Of a stretch of 64,000 bases of DNA, positions 59,998 through 64,000 are shown one piece after another (position 1 is the first letter of the stretch; each line of letters begins with the position of its first letter). The notes below the pieces were generated by a model. It was not told the DNA's origin. It searched no databases and saw only the letters and a program-made list of their open reading frames with translations. This DNA comes from Xestospongia muta (Eukaryota; Porifera; Demospongiae; Haplosclerida; Petrosiidae), in assembly GCA_963693285.1 (NCBI GenBank), contig OY848919.1, positions 620,001-684,000 of the forward strand, in the 5' to 3' direction. The position numbers and the translations under genes were made by a program.

Positions 59998-60670
59998 TTA
60001 ACAGAGTTCTTCCCCATCAAAGTACACACTCAAACTATTATTGTTAATACAAACATTTTGTAATTGTTGTTTACCAAATTTAGTAATTTTAGGACAGTAA
60101 TAGAGACGTAGTACTTGTAATGTTTTATTGTTAATAATGAGATTAGAGAGATGTGGTATGTCTTTATCAGTAATATTATCGTCATACCACAAGCCTAATC
60201 TCTTGATTATTTTATTACCAACTACAGCAGTTGTTAATAAGTGGTAAGTATCTGGTACGAGAGGTGAGGAGATAAGATATAGTACCTCCATTGTTTGGTT
60301 ATAAGTTAGTACTTGAGATAGTTGACTGACACAGTTACTATCAAAAGGAGTGTTCCATATATCAAGTCTCCTCACTTGACATCCATTAATATCAGTTAAT
60401 ATTGTAAGTAAACTTTGAGGAGATAATGACTTGAGTTCAATCCACCATGTTGTGTGTTGTAGTGTCTTTAATTGACGTATCACTTCTTTACATTGTGCCA
60501 CAGTAGATGAAGTAAGTATAACAATATCACTGTACCACTGAACACTTCCAGTGTCTCCTATAATAAAACATAGTTACTATATAATATTTTACACACACAA
60601 CAATAGCTATACACACACTCTAACATGCTCAACTACGATTGTCAAGGCCTAACGAAGAAGACGACGCCAT
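59998..60670 (-). CDS. small leucine-rich-repeat protein, copy C
   Basis: Inverted copy with the same layout: exon 1 60637-60670, intron 60558-60636 (identical to copies A and B), exon 2 59998-60557, 197 aa. LRR residues again differ at strand positions (RLGLWYD, VLRLYYC, RRLDIWNTP), and the last residue is Cys (GEELC). No stop or frameshift. Its flanks match block B better than A (it has the 380-bp block and the long upstream arm), so B and C share the more recent ancestor. Confidence 0.8.
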
Positions 60671-63154
60671 TACTAGTGTTAGGTTACTATAGCAATGATG
60701 TACGGAGATGAACGGATTCTACAAAACGGACTTAAATTTATTGAGTGTTATACTAATAATTTACTGTATTATGATCTGAGCCAGGATGGGGACGTCAATA
60801 TCTACTGAGACAGGCACACAGGGTACTGAACTGTTATACCAATAATTTACTGTATTAGTTGGAAGGCTAAATTGTTCTTGATATATTATCACTCAATGAT
60901 CTGAGCCAGGATGTGGATGTCAATATCTTACAAAGCTACTGAGACCAGTACAGGGTACCTGGCAGGTTATAAGGATGGCTAGTACATCACAAACAACACT
61001 CATTATGTAACAGATAAACAGAGTTCATGTCTTGTCTGTTGTGTGTTTATAATGTATTTCATGAACTTTGGTAGCCTTTTCTTTTTGCAAATTAAAATTT
61101 CACTTTATTTATTAACTCTTATCTAACTTAATAAAGTCAGTATCATTGCTAGTCCAATATGTGAGTATAGTCCTTAAACTTTACAAATGTCATGATGTAA
61201 TGTTGTGACATCACTCAAAATGTTGTGTCATTTATAATACATACACATCAGTACCTTTACAAAACTATATTGAATAACAATTATATTGTTTAGTATAGTG
61301 TCAATTCAATAGTACCAGTTCTTAGTTCTGAGTATTTTAATAGAATACTCCCAAAGACTATAAAGTACTAATACTTAAAGAACGACTCATAAATATTGTT
61401 ACACACAGACATCGGGGACTCTATAAATATAGCTATTGAGAGAGGGGAGTGGCTAGCTACATGAGACTGCCCACCTATTTGGTTGGGTTTCCACACTACA
61501 CAGTATTTAATGTACTATGTTCTGTTCATGTTGAGAATGACTGTGGTTTAGTGGAATTCCAATAATGACCATGTCATCAACCTAATTTTAGTGTGGCATT
61601 GTAATTGCAAAGTTTTTTTGTGAGCCATATTGAAGTTTTTCATGTTTCTTTGTCCATAATACACAGTACTTATTGATATCACTAGTGAATAGTATATGAG
61701 AGAGAAAATGGTACATATAACACTCCAGGTAGAAATATATGGACATGTGACTGTCAGATAGTCATCAGTGATGATGACTCAATCATATCACTAGTTGAGA
61801 TGATTCACAATTAAGAAGCAACACTCAAGCATGAATCATCATGATGTCTGGTAACAGAGTTTTTGTTTGACTTGTCTTTTGTGTGTTTATATCAACTGAT
61901 TGACATTTCTCTTTTACTTTAAAAATCTCATGATGTAATAAAACATTAAATGTAGTGTTGTGATATGATATCATAATGTAAGTTATGTCAGTGATAATGT
62001 ACTTCAATATTTTTGAACAATTATTTGAAAATATCCTATCAATTAACATAGAAGTTGGAACATGTGTGTAATAATAATGACATCATTTCTTTATCTCAGC
62101 TAATGAACACCAGCTAACTCACAGATGTCAGTACAGTATTTTCATATCAGCTCAAGATTACTATTCTTCTGGTAGTTAGTCTTCTCTCATTCTTTTGTTT
62201 TCTTATATTTACATCATATATTTAAATACTTTTATGATGACAATTTTAACATAATACATTGTAAGCTTTAAATTTTATTCTCTCCAATATTTCCACTATA
62301 TTCAGTACAGTACATGTACTATACATTTATGTCAGTACATGTATGGATGTAGATAATAATATTATTAACTATAAAGCATGATACTGGTACTTTCCTTATG
62401 TGAGTGAATTCATGTTTAGCTTGTGTCTTCTTGAACTATGTGACACAATATAGTCTTTAATTTGTAAACTCAATTCCATTATCCCTGTGGACATCTTTTT
62501 TAATGTCAGTGGTAGTCCTAGGTACTGATGTCAAGAGTAACTATTCCTGTATTATTTGATAATGTGTTTGTTGTTGACTTTTGATCTCTAGTGATCATGT
62601 GACTTATTGTTATTTTATTTGTTGTGTCAGTTAATAGTAGATCATATACAACTATACTAGTGTATAAATAGTTAAGATACAGGAATATCTTTCATTTGCA
62701 TTTTACGAATTGACTTTTAAAAATCATAATAACCCGACCATAAAGTGTAGTACTAGTATTGAATTTGAAGTGCTAGTTTCCACACAAGCTCTGAAGATAT
62801 CTTGAAGTAAACAATAACTTGGACTACATTAATTGGTACATGTGTAGGTACTATTATGACAGAGATCATTATAGAGATCCACTATAGATTACTGAGAAGT
62901 ATTAAATTTTTGATAGTTGAATTTTTTATTGTTATCGAGCCATCAACGATGCATCCATTACTCATTCTTACTCAACATTGACAACAGGTGTAGTGAATAA
63001 AAAAGCAACTAATGAAATAGTAATAAATTTCACAAACAGTTGTTGTATGTGAAATTGATCAGTTACCGTACGTTATAGGAGTGTGCTACAAGCCAGTACA
63101 TACTGTACCATATATACATTGTAGTTTAATCACATGTTTTAAATATTGCTAAAA
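60671..63154. other. intergenic region, inverted arm
   Basis: Reverse complement of about 16044-18516 with scattered small indels; the AT run of the left arm (16546-16612) is much shorter here. No gene seen. Confidence 0.6.
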
Positions 63155-63772
63155 TTATAATGGCAGCTTACTTGGTATTTCTTCATCATCTGATGATTCT
63201 TGTTGGCTGTCCTTCTCATCTGTATCTTTTGATGTTAACTGAGTGATGATTTTATCTTTCTCTGTCAATTGTTGAGTCAGTGAACTAATCATCTCCTGTA
63301 ATTTTGTAATCTCTTGTTGTCTGTCAGTAGCTACACAGTACACAATATAAGATATTGTACATTGTCAGTAGTTATATAATACCTTCTCTTTCTTGGACAG
63401 TAGATGTGAGGTCCTCTAGTGTTTTCATCTTGTCAACCAGCTCATAAGTTTCTGTGTCTGAAATATGAAGTGATAAAGAATGTACAGGTGTCCTTACCTT
63501 CTTGTGTGCTATCAAGTGGTTCCTCAAGTTTTTGACTTAGCTGTGGATGACTAGTTTTAAGGAGATCTCTTACTTCTAATATCCGGGACCTCAGATCTAC
63601 AATAGATAAAGTAAAGAGCTATACATGTTGTTAATATACCTTTTATGTTCTCTGTTAAAAGAACATTTCTTTCCTCTTTTTCTCTTAGTTGTAAAGTTAG
63701 AGATGTTATTATCTCTTGTAATGATTGTTGCTCCTTCTGTGACTCTATAGAAGATATGTACAGTAGGGACAT
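63155..63772 (-). CDS. 3' coiled-coil exons of a second Death-domain gene (partial)
   Basis: Inverted copy of the last four exons of the gene at 12229-16043: LQEIITSLTLQLREKEERN near 63650-63745, an exon with DLRSRILEVRDLLKTSH near 63500-63598, LVDKMKTLEDLTSTVQ near 63385-63460, and the acidic final exon (QQESSDDEEIPSKLPL) ending at 63155. The frame stays open and splice sites are kept. There are some residue changes and a short extra segment (SQKEQQ). Sequence similarity appears to fade near 63790, so whether the Death domain follows beyond the window cannot be told. Confidence 0.6.
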
Positions 63773-64000
63773 AGTTTATATATTGTAGTGACTATTGGTT
63801 CATAGCTATATCTAAAATAAATTAATTGATTAACTAAAACAAATTTAATTGGTCACTATTGTTTAGTATCTAGAATATATTAATTTGCTATTTCAGTATC
63901 CACTTCTTGTCATGATGATACATTTGTTCATGTACACAAAATAATATTCATAATCCCTTAGACCCTGCCCTTGGATACATATGTATAGAAGTAATTAAGA

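Overview
The window is AT-rich nuclear DNA from an animal. Genes are split by many short GT-AG introns (about 45-100 bp) and encode animal or centriolar proteins (CEP135, RAB9, UBL3, HSP70). Remains of ALG5, CCDC22, TUBGCP4 and NUP98 are also present. Short introns, a Death-domain plus coiled-coil gene and small ribonuclease-inhibitor-type LRR genes fit a demosponge such as Amphimedon; that assignment is an inference and no search was run.

Layout. (1) 167-10995 and 17775-29607 are two direct copies of one segment: a two-exon LRR gene, a TUBGCP4 exon fragment on the + strand, and CEP135 on the minus strand. The second CEP135 (19-20 exons, about 1144 aa by my splicing) is intact. The first has lost its start and carries nonsense changes. 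(2) 10996-16043 lies between the copies. It holds a re-copied piece of CEP135, a broken 5' part of ALG5, and a Death-domain/coiled-coil gene. (3) 29608-33224 has four intronless Rab GTPase genes: three divergent tandem paralogues that each lack the catalytic Gln, then a canonical RAB9. (4) 33672-36631 holds UBL3, a small unknown gene, and an unknown multi-exon gene that shares a short promoter region with HSP70. (5) 36877-50615 is an HSP70 cluster with one canonical HSP70, one divergent paralogue, one interrupted copy and one 1006-aa fusion with two ATPase domains, plus decayed scraps. (6) 51480-58664 is a gene graveyard: NUP98-like exons, a CCDC22 copy with many stops, and a truncated TUBGCP4. 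(7) 58604-63790 is an inverted third copy of the LRR block, extended to match 15430-20582 and ending in the 3' exons of the Death-domain gene.

Most notable observations: the LRR genes have an identical 79-bp intron in all three copies, yet about 27 of 167 exon-2 residues differ between the two direct copies with only about 3 silent changes. The HSP70 fusion joins a divergent ATPase domain, a canonical ATPase domain and a divergent substrate-binding domain. The three tandem Rabs carry Ala, Cys or Ser in place of the catalytic Gln. Splice sites and intron ends were read by eye. Products are named from remembered family sequences, not from a search.
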